The notes: generated from the sequence alone by a model not told the origin. 44,670 nt of DNA from a virus (IMGVR_UViG_3300025065_000185:1-44670), one strand, 5' to 3'; counted from the first letter of the stretch, positions 33,111 to 38,636 are shown. Program-made: numbers and translations.

Positions 33111-33337
33111 TGTAGAAGTAGGTCAGCAGAGTCTAAAGCTATTCTAGCAGCTTCTTCCTTTTCATATTTACCATTAGCTAACATAGAGCTAAGGATTATA
33201 GCTGCTAGTTGTACTCTTTCTGGTAGGGCTTCGTCTAAGTATTGGTAAATCGCATCCAGCTTTTTGTGTGCTGTTTCAGCATCCTTTTTGTTGGAGTTGT
33301 AGATTTCTTTGATTTTGTCAGAAGGTTTTTTCATCAT
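33107..33337 (-). CDS. Hypothetical helical protein (76 aa)
   Basis: Two adjacent ATGs; TACTAT ends 5 nt before the first. Helical, Ala/Leu-rich, no cysteines. First of the small early-type genes upstream of the terminases. Unrecognised. Confidence 0.5.
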   Translation of the reverse strand: MMKKPSDKIKEIYNSNKKDAETAHKKLDAIYQYLDEALPERVQLAAIILSSMLANGKYEKEEAARIALDSADLLLQ

Positions 33338-33354
33338 GGGTTATAGTAACATTT

Positions 33355-33531
33355 TTAGATATTGAAACCCAGTAGGGCAAAGCATTCTTTTATGCTCTTT
33401 TTGCGTTTTGTTTTGTTGTTGTAAAAAGGGATTGATTTTATTGTAGTTTCTTTTCCCTTAACCTGGGCGCGTATTTCCAGCTTGTGCTCATCTACATGTA
33501 AGAAAGGATTAATACAGACTGTTTTTTTCAT
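33355..33531 (-). CDS. Small basic protein (58 aa)
   Basis: ATG 33531 is 6 nt after a TACAAT hexamer (33538-33543). Lys-rich, beta-like in the middle, ends in a hydrophobic helix. The start lies within the stop of the upstream gene (ATGA). Unrecognised. Confidence 0.5.
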   Translation of the reverse strand: MKKTVCINPFLHVDEHKLEIRAQVKGKETTIKSIPFYNNKTKRKKSIKECFALLGFNI

Positions 33532-33710
33532 GTGACTATTGTATTCCATATCTTCTTAACATGGAAGATGCTGGCATATGTTAGTAACGGCCAGCAGTAC
33601 CAAGGCAATCTCTTCCAATGGTCTAATATCCAATAGTATGGAGCCTTATGCAAAGTTCTGAGACTCGATCCTCTGCACATATGCATGTAGGGTAAGTCTC
33701 TTATCCTCAT
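33528..33710 (-). CDS. Trp/His-rich small protein (60 aa)
   Basis: Starts on ATGA overlap; TACAAT also ends exactly 6 nt before it (33717-33722, preceded by TGC), so it may be coupled and also have its own promoter. Rich in Trp, Tyr, His and Arg with several Cys; could be membrane-peripheral. Composition is unusual, so coding is only moderately supported. Confidence 0.4.
   Translation of the reverse strand: MRIRDLPYMHMCRGSSLRTLHKAPYYWILDHWKRLPWYCWPLLTYASIFHVKKIWNTIVT
33532..33543 (-). promoter_or_regulatory. Leaderless promoter (TACAAT-N6-ATG)
   Basis: TACAAT at 33538-33543, then AGTCAC and ATG 33531, embedded in the end of the preceding gene. Confidence 0.6.
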
Positions 33711-33895
33711 GCTTTCATTGTAGCAGTAATAGCAGTGGTTCCGCTAATATTCCAGTCTGGGTCTCTGTGGAACTGGTACATGTGGTCTTCTAACATTTCA
33801 ACAGCAAGGGAGGGGGTAGCAGCTCCTACTGACCAATCACAATGTTCACAGTCAATAAAGTGTACTGTTGCCGTCCTTGTTTTGCGGATTCTCAT
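33707..33895 (-). CDS. Small zinc-knuckle protein (62 aa)
   Basis: C-x2-C (CEHC near 16-19) and two His downstream (near 38 and 43), a C2H2-like spacing; basic N-terminus. Coupled by ATGA to the 14-aa peptide before it. May be a DNA-binding regulator. Confidence 0.5.
   Translation of the reverse strand: MRIRKTRTATVHFIDCEHCDWSVGAATPSLAVEMLEDHMYQFHRDPDWNISGTTAITATMKA
33711..33722 (-). promoter_or_regulatory. Leaderless promoter (TACAAT-N6-ATG)
   Basis: TACAAT at 33717-33722 with extended TGC, then GAAAGC and ATG 33710, inside the last codons of the preceding gene. Confidence 0.5.
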
Positions 33896-33936
33896 TTCTT
33901 TTTCTTAGAACGCCGCTTTTTTCCTTTGCAGGGCAT
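33892..33936 (-). CDS. 14-aa basic leader-type peptide
   Basis: MPCKGKKRRSKKKK, starting 6 nt after TACAAT and ending by ATGA overlap with the next gene. Extremely basic. It could be a short functional peptide or serve to deliver ribosomes to the next gene by leaderless initiation and reinitiation. Confidence 0.45.
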   Translation of the reverse strand: MPCKGKKRRSKKKK

Positions 33937-33948
33937 AGTTGTATTGTA
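33937..33948 (-). promoter_or_regulatory. Leaderless promoter (TACAAT-N6-ATG)
   Basis: TACAAT at 33943-33948, preceded by TGT (extended -10), then ACAACT and ATG 33936. It begins 6 nt after the CCA end of the tRNA. Confidence 0.6.
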
Positions 33949-33953
33949 ACACA

Positions 33954-34028
33954 TGGTGGACAACAGATGAATTGCACATCTTACCTCTCGGGTGTAGACC
34001 GAGCGCTCTGCTAATGAGCTAGTTGTCC
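33954..34028 (-). tRNA. Degenerate tRNA, anticodon TAC (Val) by standard numbering
   Basis: A full cloverleaf can be drawn: acceptor GGACAAC/GTTGTCC (7 bp) with discriminator A and encoded CCA, D stem GCTC/GAGC, anticodon stem CTCGG/CCGAG with loop TCTACAC, variable AGGTA, T stem AGATG/CATCT. Unusual: position 33 is C not U, the D loop (ATTAGCA) lacks the G18-G19 pair, and the T loop is TGCAATT with G at 55. All stems are perfect, so selection is on structure even though the elbow contacts are lost. Confidence 0.75.
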
Positions 34029-34035
34029 TAACAAA

Positions 34036-34082
34036 AGAGACAGCGACCAACGCCCAGCTGGAACTATTGGTTCGGTGTCTCT
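34036..34082 (-). terminator. Long hairpin before the tRNA, possible terminator
   Basis: AGAGACA pairs with TGTCTCT, and an inner CGA-CCAA/TTGG-TTCG stem continues it. Read on the minus strand it is followed by TTTTGTT and then the tRNA. It may terminate transcription from upstream, or be a tRNA-processing signal. Confidence 0.5.
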
Positions 34083-34127
34083 AGTATTACAACGATAAAC
34101 TGAAACAGGTGTTACAGTCAAGGTGTG

Positions 34128-34150
34128 TAATGTCTTTTTTATACGAAGTT
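34128..34150. repeat. Direct repeat, left copy
   Basis: TAATGTC-T6-ATACGAAGTT; a second copy with two fewer Ts is at 34611-34631. The two copies flank the gene at 34179-34526. The right copy includes the last codons (Tyr-Asn-Phe-Val-stop) of the next gene, so the left copy looks like a duplicated fragment of that gene's end. Confidence 0.6.
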
Positions 34151-34168
34151 CCCTTTCAGCACAGGTCA
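34148..34168. repeat. Inverted repeat, left copy
   Basis: 21 bp (GTTCCCTTTCAGCACAGGTCA) matching the reverse complement of 34564-34584 at 19 of 21 positions. With the direct repeat it frames a cassette of about 0.5 kb. Confidence 0.6.
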
Positions 34169-34178
34169 TAAATAAAAA

Positions 34179-34526
34179 TTAGCCTTGTGTTGGCTCCGCT
34201 TCCTTTGCCTTTAAGAAGGCATCATATTCTTTTGGTGTTTTCTTTTTGACCTCATTGACTTTTTCTTCCTGATAAATCTCCGACAACAGGAAATCTGATA
34301 GTGCGCCCTCCAATTCCTTCTTGGCGCAGGTAATGTAATCTCTGAACATTGTATCTGATACATAATCGAAGCGTATGCTTTCTAAGATTTCGTATGCCTC
34401 GATTATTTGTTTTTTAACAACTTCTGCTCTCGCCTTTGAAATCCTTGCTTCGCGCAAGTCTCTTCTCTTTTGCCTGATTAGTCTTTCTTCTTCTGTAATT
34501 GGTTCTGGTTTGGCTTCATGTTCCAT
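34179..34526 (-). CDS. Helical protein in repeat-flanked cassette (115 aa)
   Basis: ATG 34526 follows TAACCCATTTTTTATC, a leader of the C/T type, and a small hairpin (34544-34562). Acidic/basic helical, probably a coiled coil in residues 15-60. No family recognised. The only gene inside the repeat-bounded cassette. Confidence 0.55.
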   Translation of the reverse strand: MEHEAKPEPITEEERLIRQKRRDLREARISKARAEVVKKQIIEAYEILESIRFDYVSDTMFRDYITCAKKELEGALSDFLLSEIYQEEKVNEVKKKTPKEYDAFLKAKEAEPTQG

Positions 34527-34563
34527 GATAAAAAATGGGTTATCCCTATTCTTCCAATAGGGC

Positions 34564-34584
34564 TGACCTGTGCTGACAAGGAAC
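34564..34584. repeat. Inverted repeat, right copy
   Basis: TGACCTGTGCTGACAAGGAAC; inverted partner of 34148-34168 with two mismatches. Confidence 0.6.
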
Positions 34585-34593
34585 CGAGAATAG

Positions 34594-34599
34594 TATATC
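34594..34599 (-). promoter_or_regulatory. Promoter of the cassette gene
   Basis: TATACT preceded by TGA on the minus strand (extended -10), about 70 nt before the ATG at 34526. The RNA leader would contain half of the inverted repeat, the CCCTATT/AATAGGG hairpin (34544-34562) and a T-run. Confidence 0.4.
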
Positions 34600-34610
34600 A
34601 CAACTTCCAA

Positions 34611-34631
34611 TAATGTCTTTTATACGAAGTT
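34611..34631. repeat. Direct repeat, right copy
   Basis: TAATGTC-T4-ATACGAAGTT; overlaps the 3' end of the 53-aa gene. A chance resemblance to one loxP arm is explained by the codons for Tyr-Asn-Phe-Val-stop. Confidence 0.6.
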
Positions 34632-34781
34632 ATAGCGCCTCTGAAATTCATCGAATGTCATTGTTTCCCAAAAGACGGCATAACCGCGATCATTTGCTCT
34701 TTGGAAGCACCCACACTCTTTGCCTTCGCACTCGATATCGTGCTGAAATCCGTCCTGTGGTTCAAATGGATTGTTGGTCAT
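34620..34781 (-). CDS. Small Cys-rich protein coupled to the repressor (53 aa)
   Basis: ATG 34781 overlaps the XRE gene stop (ATGA). Three Cys (near 18, 23, 25) form a C-x4-C-x-C cluster; the rest is acidic and aromatic. As the second gene of the repressor operon it may be an antirepressor or partner. Confidence 0.5.
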   Translation of the reverse strand: MTNNPFEPQDGFQHDIECEGKECGCFQRANDRGYAVFWETMTFDEFQRRYNFV

Positions 34782-35074
34782 CTTTTTAGGATTAACATGA
34801 GAAGTGCATCCATAAAACCATTAATCTTATCCACAAGCTCTCGTTCCTCTTTGTTCGTTGTGCGCTCAAGGTCATCCTCGTTCCATTCAAATAGAATAGC
34901 TGGCACATTGTATCGATTGGCGAGATCAGTAAGTACAGCCCCGCTTGGCGTTTTGTACCCACCCTCAATCAAGCACAGATAAGAGGCAGATATTCCACAA
35001 TCCTCAGCCACCTCATCTTGCCTAAGATTCAATGATTCTCGTAGAAGCCGTAGGAGTTTGCCTTTCTTAATCAC
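34778..35074 (-). CDS. XRE-type helix-turn-helix regulator (98 aa)
   Basis: LLRLLRESLNLRQDEVAEDCGISASYLCLIEGGYKTPSGAVLTDLANRYNV (in parts) is a textbook Cro/C1-type HTH: recognition helix around residues 28-38, dimer/scaffold helix after it. Start GTG 35074 is 6 nt after TAATAT. An inverted repeat overlapping the promoter suggests autorepression. Likely controls early transcription or immunity, though no integrase is present. Confidence 0.75.
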   Translation of the reverse strand: MIKKGKLLRLLRESLNLRQDEVAEDCGISASYLCLIEGGYKTPSGAVLTDLANRYNVPAILFEWNEDDLERTTNKEERELVDKINGFMDALLMLILKR

Positions 35075-35080
35075 ACAGGC

Positions 35081-35105
35081 ATATTACCTTAACAAATAGT
35101 TAAAG
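35081..35105 (-). promoter_or_regulatory. Leaderless repressor promoter with operator
   Basis: TAATAT at 35081-35086 is followed by 6 nt and GTG 35074. Immediately upstream, CCTTAAC-AAATA-GTTAAAG (35087-35105) is an inverted repeat overlapping the promoter upstream region, a likely operator of the XRE protein. Confidence 0.55.
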
Positions 35106-35164
35106 CAAATAGATCATATTGACAATTCTTAATCTCTCATTGAAATATATTCGCATAAGGAGTG

Positions 35165-35260
35165 TTATACGCCAAAAGGCCGCAAGGCTAACACCAACAA
35201 TGGGGCAGCCATTACAACAACCATAAAAACCATTACTACAAAGAATTCTAAGTTTGACAT
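35165..35260 (-). CDS. Tiny membrane protein (31 aa)
   Basis: MSNLEFFVVMVFMVVVMAAP then a short hydrophobic/basic end. Single membrane span. ATG 35260 is 6 nt after TACACT (35267-35272, extended TGC). GGAGG is also present but touches the start codon, too close for normal pairing. Confidence 0.5.
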   Translation of the reverse strand: MSNLEFFVVMVFMVVVMAAPLLVLALRPFGV

Positions 35261-35275
35261 GCCTCCAGTGTAGCA

Positions 35276-35434
35276 CTACTGCCCCATTTCAAGATATTGC
35301 TTTGGACAAAAAAACCTCTTCCCATCTTTTTCCATAAGCACCAAGTCCTTTGTGAATTCCTCTCCAAGCCTGTCCCAAAAAGCCACTGTGAGGATGAGCA
35401 CTAGGTCATTCCACATGTTACTTAGAGATTTCAT
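35276..35434 (-). CDS. Hypothetical small protein (52 aa)
   Basis: ATG 35434 lies 6 nt after TATACT (35441-35446, extended TGC). Helical N-terminus, one Cys, basic middle. Unrecognised. Confidence 0.55.
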   Translation of the reverse strand: MKSLSNMWNDLVLILTVAFWDRLGEEFTKDLVLMEKDGKRFFCPKQYLEMGQ

Positions 35435-35446
35435 GCAAAGAGTATA
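35435..35446 (-). promoter_or_regulatory. Leaderless promoter (TATACT-N6-ATG)
   Basis: Extended -10 TGC-TATACT, then CTTTGC and ATG 35434. A CTTGATTTATACAA element lies upstream, shared with the next promoter. Confidence 0.6.
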
Positions 35447-35467
35447 GCAGAACTCCCCTTGTATAAA

Positions 35468-35680
35468 TCAAGCCACAGCTTTCATTTTAGCTATTTTTCT
35501 ATATGGAAGATGTGCCACAGAATTTCCTGTTGGATCAGTAACAGGCATCCATTGCATCCCACATCCACCGCAAAATATATAATAATTCCTGCGAGACAAT
35601 CTTAAATCCGAATGGCAACAAGCGACATCAGGCTCATGCTCCTCGTAGAACTCTGCTTCTGGCACTGGTTTTGAGAACAT
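35468..35680 (-). CDS. Zinc-ribbon protein (70 aa)
   Basis: C-C near 21-22 with a nearby His, then C-G-G-C (CGGCGMQWM near 37-44), consistent with one zinc site like phage replication or transcription-factor ribbons. ATG 35680 is 6 nt after TATAAT. Confidence 0.55.
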   Translation of the reverse strand: MFSKPVPEAEFYEEHEPDVACCHSDLRLSRRNYYIFCGGCGMQWMPVTDPTGNSVAHLPYRKIAKMKAVA

Positions 35681-35692
35681 ATCTCAATTATA
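35681..35692 (-). promoter_or_regulatory. Leaderless promoter (TATAAT-N6-ATG)
   Basis: TATAAT at 35687-35692 (consensus), TGAGAT, ATG 35680. The element CTTGATTTATACAA lies just upstream. Confidence 0.65.
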
Positions 35693-35709
35693 CACCCCTA
35701 TTGTATAAA

Positions 35710-35910
35710 TCAAGGCAACTCAACACTTCTCACCTCGTAGTCAATATCCAAGTGCTCATGCCCTTGGAGAAAATCAGCATACATTTCAGCGTATTCCTTA
35801 TCATAGAAAAACGCCAGACAGCCAAACTCTTTATTCTTGTGTGTAATATCTTTATCCCAGAAGGCTATATCTTCCTCTTCGCCAGTAGGGGTAACGTAGT
35901 GGACTTTCAT
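35710..35910 (-). CDS. Hypothetical acidic protein (66 aa)
   Basis: ATG 35910 is used because TGG-TATGCT ends 6 nt upstream; the frame stays open further 5' without support. Beta-alpha pattern (MKVHYVTPTGEEEDI) and Tyr/Asp/Glu-rich. Unrecognised. Confidence 0.5.
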   Translation of the reverse strand: MKVHYVTPTGEEEDIAFWDKDITHKNKEFGCLAFFYDKEYAEMYADFLQGHEHLDIDYEVRSVELP

Positions 35911-35922
35911 ACCCCTAGCATA
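35911..35922 (-). promoter_or_regulatory. Leaderless promoter (TATGCT-N6-ATG)
   Basis: Extended -10 TGG-TATGCT (35917-35922), AGGGGT, ATG 35910; the third CTTGATTTAT element overlaps it. Confidence 0.5.
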
Positions 35923-35950
35923 CCATAAATCAAGGGAGGGTGTAGGGGGG

Positions 35951-36142
35951 TCAACCAAATCCAGTATAAAGAATAGTTAAGGCGTGTTTTCTGTCTGGGG
36001 TTTTTTCCCATACACCAAAATCTCTTATGACTGCCCTAGCTTCTTTTAGATTGATTACTCGTCCTTTGAGTCTCATTTCCTTCTCCACCAATAGGCGAGC
36101 CATCTTTTCTTCCGTTGATTTCTTATCCTTAACAGTAAGCAT
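35951..36142 (-). CDS. Small basic helical protein (63 aa)
   Basis: ATG 36142 follows TACCAT (36149-36154, extended TGA) by 6 nt. Lys/Arg/Glu-rich helix then a short beta end. Could bind nucleic acid; unrecognised. Confidence 0.5.
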   Translation of the reverse strand: MLTVKDKKSTEEKMARLLVEKEMRLKGRVINLKEARAVIRDFGVWEKTPDRKHALTILYTGFG

Positions 36143-36154
36143 GGTTCTATGGTA
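36143..36154 (-). promoter_or_regulatory. Leaderless promoter (TACCAT-N6-ATG)
   Basis: TGA-TACCAT at 36149-36154, AGAACC, ATG 36142. Confidence 0.45.
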
Positions 36155-36182
36155 TCAAAAGTCAGAAGGAGGTGTAAGGGGA

Positions 36183-36371
36183 TTAATAATCCCCACTTTC
36201 ATAAAAAATAACCTTTGATTCAGATGTATCAACTTCTTTGACGTAAATCTCTTTTGTGTGGCTGATAGTCTCCTTCGCTATTTTCCTTGCCTCCTTCTTG
36301 TCTTTTGCAGCTATAACAAGACCACACGGAACAGGCCACATCGGGGAGAAATCAACAACAAATATCTTCAT
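36183..36371 (-). CDS. Small alpha/beta protein (62 aa)
   Basis: ATG 36371 (MKIFVVDF) is 6 nt after TAGACT; an in-frame GTG lies 6 nt upstream. A ferredoxin-like beta-alpha-beta pattern (KIFVVDF, GLVIAAKDKKEARKIAKE, EIYVKEV). Similar short phage proteins are common; function unknown. Confidence 0.55.
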   Translation of the reverse strand: MKIFVVDFSPMWPVPCGLVIAAKDKKEARKIAKETISHTKEIYVKEVDTSESKVIFYESGDY

Positions 36372-36383
36372 ATCCACAGTCTA
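36372..36383 (-). promoter_or_regulatory. Leaderless promoter (TAGACT-N6-ATG)
   Basis: TGG-TAGACT at 36378-36383, GTGGAT, ATG 36371. Confidence 0.5.
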
Positions 36384-36422
36384 CCAAAATAAAAGGGGAC
36401 TTGCTAGAGGTGTTTAGGTGGG

Positions 36423-36635
36423 TCAAGCCCAATAGATCACCACATTTCCGAAATTATCAAAATAGAATTCATAGGGGCTGACAACTCCTTCCTCGTCAAA
36501 AAACCTTTGAATTTCCGTTGCAACATTTTTTGGGAATTTCCCTTCTGCCTCAGAAAATAGTCTCCCAGATTCGGCAAAGACTAGAAACCTTGGGAATCGC
36601 GCCGCAAAGTGATGACGTGGATAAATCTTTCTCAT
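36423..36635 (-). CDS. Hypothetical protein (70 aa)
   Basis: ATGA overlap with the preceding gene. Basic N-terminus and beta-like C-terminal strands (VSPYEFYFDNFGNVVIYW). Unrecognised. Confidence 0.5.
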   Translation of the reverse strand: MRKIYPRHHFAARFPRFLVFAESGRLFSEAEGKFPKNVATEIQRFFDEEGVVSPYEFYFDNFGNVVIYWA

Positions 36636-36945
36636 TGCATCTCAAAAACTTCTACAAAACCATCCCCACGATTAAATGCCTTCACAGCTACCGACTCCTT
36701 AACTGTCATTTGCCTCCCTACGCCGTTAGTACAAAAAAGAGATTCAACCTCCGTGATAGCCTCTGATGAACTATAAACACCGTGCACGAAATAATGAGTC
36801 ATCCCCATTTCATAACGATCCTCAACATTGTCCTCATTGCCATCTGGAAGTTTCTTGCGCTGCTCCTTTACAATAACATAATAAGATCGCTCGATGGCGC
36901 CTAGCTCATTAGGACTTGTTAGTGATTCCTTGCTTGTTTTAGCCA
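36632..36945 (-). CDS. Hypothetical protein (104 aa)
   Basis: Start at ATG 36945 is chosen because it follows the C-rich leader CTTGCTTACCCACCTACATC; the frame is longer but its N-terminal extension overlaps the divergent replication gene. Beta-rich with a two-strand repeat. Unrecognised. Confidence 0.55.
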
Positions 36946-36977
36946 TGATGTAGGTGGGTAAGCAAGTAGGTGCTCGT

Positions 36978-36983
36978 ATCATA
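36978..36983 (-). promoter_or_regulatory. Promoter of the leadered gene at 36945
   Basis: Extended -10 TGC-TATGAT on the minus strand. About 7 nt later the RNA would begin and run through a leader of about 25 nt, ACCTACTTGCTTACCC..., showing what the C-rich leader looks like directly behind a promoter. Confidence 0.5.
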
Positions 36984-37025
36984 GCACATGTCAACCCACA
37001 AAAGAAAAGCCCCGACATTTTGGAT

Positions 37026-37055
37026 TTGACTCCACGCCTGTGGGGGGGGTAGGAT
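37026..37055 (+). promoter_or_regulatory. Promoter for the replication-type gene
   Basis: TTGACT (37026-37031), an 18-nt spacer containing eight Gs, TAGGAT (37050-37055). The RNA would carry a leader of about 105 nt that includes the dyads described next. Confidence 0.45.
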
Positions 37056-37065
37056 AGGGGGCGAT

Positions 37066-37151
37066 GCTTGCACACTTCACATCTACTTCGTCGGTTTTGA
37101 GCGGTGCGCACCAGTGTGCAAGCACTTTTTGGTGTGTGCCGCTCAGAGCCG
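37066..37151 (+). other. Complex dyad region, candidate origin or attenuator
   Basis: A large imperfect hairpin, 37092-37151 (CGG-GAGCGG-CACCA paired with TGGTG-CCGCTC-CCG), contains in its loop GTGTGCAAGC (37114-37123), which can instead pair with GCTTGCACAC at 37066-37075. The two folds exclude each other. It lies just upstream of the initiator-like gene, between divergent transcription units, a common place for a phage origin. The whole gap 36946-37166 has no gene. Confidence 0.5.
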
Positions 37152-37166
37152 ATGCCGTAATGTGAT

Positions 37167-37898
37167 ATGAACTCTTTTTGGTTCTCCCACGACTTCAATG
37201 CGCGAAACGACCCGCGAATGCTTGCACTACGAGCAGAGTTTGGTGCGGAAGGATACGGGATATTTTTCATGCTGATAGAGATAATGCACAATGAAAACGG
37301 GTATATAAAAATTGATAGTGGGATTGTTTTTGATGTTCGGGAAAGTGAAGCCGGATTAACAGAAAGGGTGGTTAAAGCCTGCCTAAAGCTAGGCTTATTT
37401 ATGGAGAACAAAAAGGGCGTGTATTCCCCCCGTGTTTTAAGGAATATAGAAACACGAAAAATACTTAGAGAGGCTGGAAGGCGTGGTGGAAAAAAAGGCA
37501 AGAGAAAGGGAAAAAACAAGCCACCCTCAAGCCCCCCTCAAGCCACCCCCCAAGCAAACAGACAGGATAAGACAGGACAAGATAAGATAAGACAGGATAT
37601 TAACGAGTGTAATTCGCTCACTCCAGCACAAGAAGCAAGGATGTTTTTTTCAGACGAGATTATTCAACAGAAAGTAATTGATTACCTATCGAATCAAGGA
37701 GCCGAGCGAGAAAATGCCCGCGCCGAGATTGACAAATTTGTTTCTTGGTGGACTGAGAAAAATAAAAGTGGAACCAAACAAAGATGGGAAATTGAAAAAA
37801 CCTTTGAAGTTAAGCGCAGGCTGAAAACATGGTTAGACAGATCGAAACAATTTAAGCCGTTCTCAGGGCAGGTAAAGCGTGTCCTTTTTGCAGGATGA
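37167..37898 (+). CDS. Replication-type protein with DUF4373 (Lin1244/Lin1753-like) domain
   Basis: 243 aa. Residues 4-90: FSHDFNARNDPRMLALRAEFGAEGYG then a winged-helix-like core, the pattern of DUF4373 domains found in phage replisome-organiser proteins. A basic linker (GKKGKRKGKNK) and Gln/Pro-rich hinge follow, then a C-terminal helical domain with a Trp-rich end (WWTEKNKSGTKQRWEIEKTF). Probably binds the adjacent dyad and recruits host replication enzymes, since the phage has none of its own. Confidence 0.65.
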   Translation: MNSFWFSHDFNARNDPRMLALRAEFGAEGYGIFFMLIEIMHNENGYIKIDSGIVFDVRESEAGLTERVVKACLKLGLFMENKKGVYSPRVLRNIETRKILREAGRRGGKKGKRKGKNKPPSSPPQATPQANRQDKTGQDKIRQDINECNSLTPAQEARMFFSDEIIQQKVIDYLSNQGAERENARAEIDKFVSWWTEKNKSGTKQRWEIEKTFEVKRRLKTWLDRSKQFKPFSGQVKRVLFAG

Positions 37899-38272
37899 GA
37901 TACATTGTATTTTTCTTTGACGGCACTACAAAACGGATTCCACAAGAAGCCGCGCCCGCCTTCATGGAAGCAATGCGGACAAAGGATGTGGTGTTTTATC
38001 GTGGCTCGTCTTATTCCGGCAGTGGAATATCCAAAGTTAAAACCCTGTATTCGTTTTACGAGGACAAAACACTGGAAGCTGAACAAGACGGAAAATTCTT
38101 TTGTAAGTACGGATGCCTCCATGATTCAAAACTTGATTGTGGATGCAGAGATGCAAAAAAAGAAAAAATGCTCTCACAGGAAGAAGTAGAAATCCTAAGA
38201 CTCCCCCCAGAAAAACGCCCTAATTCTTTACCCAAACCCCAAAATGACAAACTGTTGGCAATGTCAGAATAG
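37895..38272 (+). CDS. Hypothetical protein with Cys cluster (125 aa)
   Basis: ATGA overlap with the initiator gene. Beta-rich N-terminus, Cys cluster C-x3-C and later C-x-C near 73-88 that may bind zinc. Unrecognised. Confidence 0.5.
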   Translation: MRYIVFFFDGTTKRIPQEAAPAFMEAMRTKDVVFYRGSSYSGSGISKVKTLYSFYEDKTLEAEQDGKFFCKYGCLHDSKLDCGCRDAKKEKMLSQEEVEILRLPPEKRPNSLPKPQNDKLLAMSE

Positions 38273-38435
38273 GTACGATGACGACTCATGCCCCTACTGT
38301 GGTGCTCCAAAATGCAATCCTAAAGAGATTGTAGACGAAGCCGATAGGCGCACACTAGGCATACCAGAGCCAGAAGATGTAGGGCAAATGCAAAAACTTT
38401 CTGATATTCTTAAATCCCCAAGGAAACTATCTTAA
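38244..38435 (+). CDS. Zinc-ribbon protein (63 aa)
   Basis: C-x2-C (CWQC) at 4-7 and C-x2-C (CPYC) at 16-19, a compact zinc ribbon, followed by an acidic helical tail. Overlaps the previous gene by 29 nt. Confidence 0.6.
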   Translation: MTNCWQCQNRYDDDSCPYCGAPKCNPKEIVDEADRRTLGIPEPEDVGQMQKLSDILKSPRKLS

Positions 38436-38463
38436 CTATTCTGTCCTTTTCTCCAAAACTGTT

Positions 38464-38622
38464 ATGACCCAGCAAGACATCTACTACGCAGAACTTAGAC
38501 TTGATAAGCTGATACAAGAATACCTTAATGCGTGTCATCGTTTTAAGGGTTTCCAGCACTCTTCTGTCGGGTTAGCTCTTGCAAAGAAAATGAATGATTT
38601 ACAAAAGCTGACAGAAGATTAA
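38464..38622 (+). CDS. Hypothetical helical protein (52 aa)
   Basis: MTQQDIYYAELRLDKLIQEY start; all-helical. Leader is TGTCCTTTTCTCCAAAACTGTT. Unrecognised. Confidence 0.5.
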   Translation: MTQQDIYYAELRLDKLIQEYLNACHRFKGFQHSSVGLALAKKMNDLQKLTED

Positions 38623-38636
38623 ACCTATTTCCTTCC

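Noticed and set aside
34011-34169. A 52-codon minus-strand frame downstream of the cassette gene
   Set aside because: It runs through the hairpin and into the tRNA acceptor stem, has no leader motif or -10 at 6 nt, and its composition looks random.
34619-34632. A 13-bp match to one arm of loxP (TATACGAAGTTAT)
   Set aside because: It is the reverse complement of the last codons of the 53-aa gene (Tyr-Asn-Phe-Val-stop). There is no second inverted arm with the proper 8-bp spacer and no recombinase gene.
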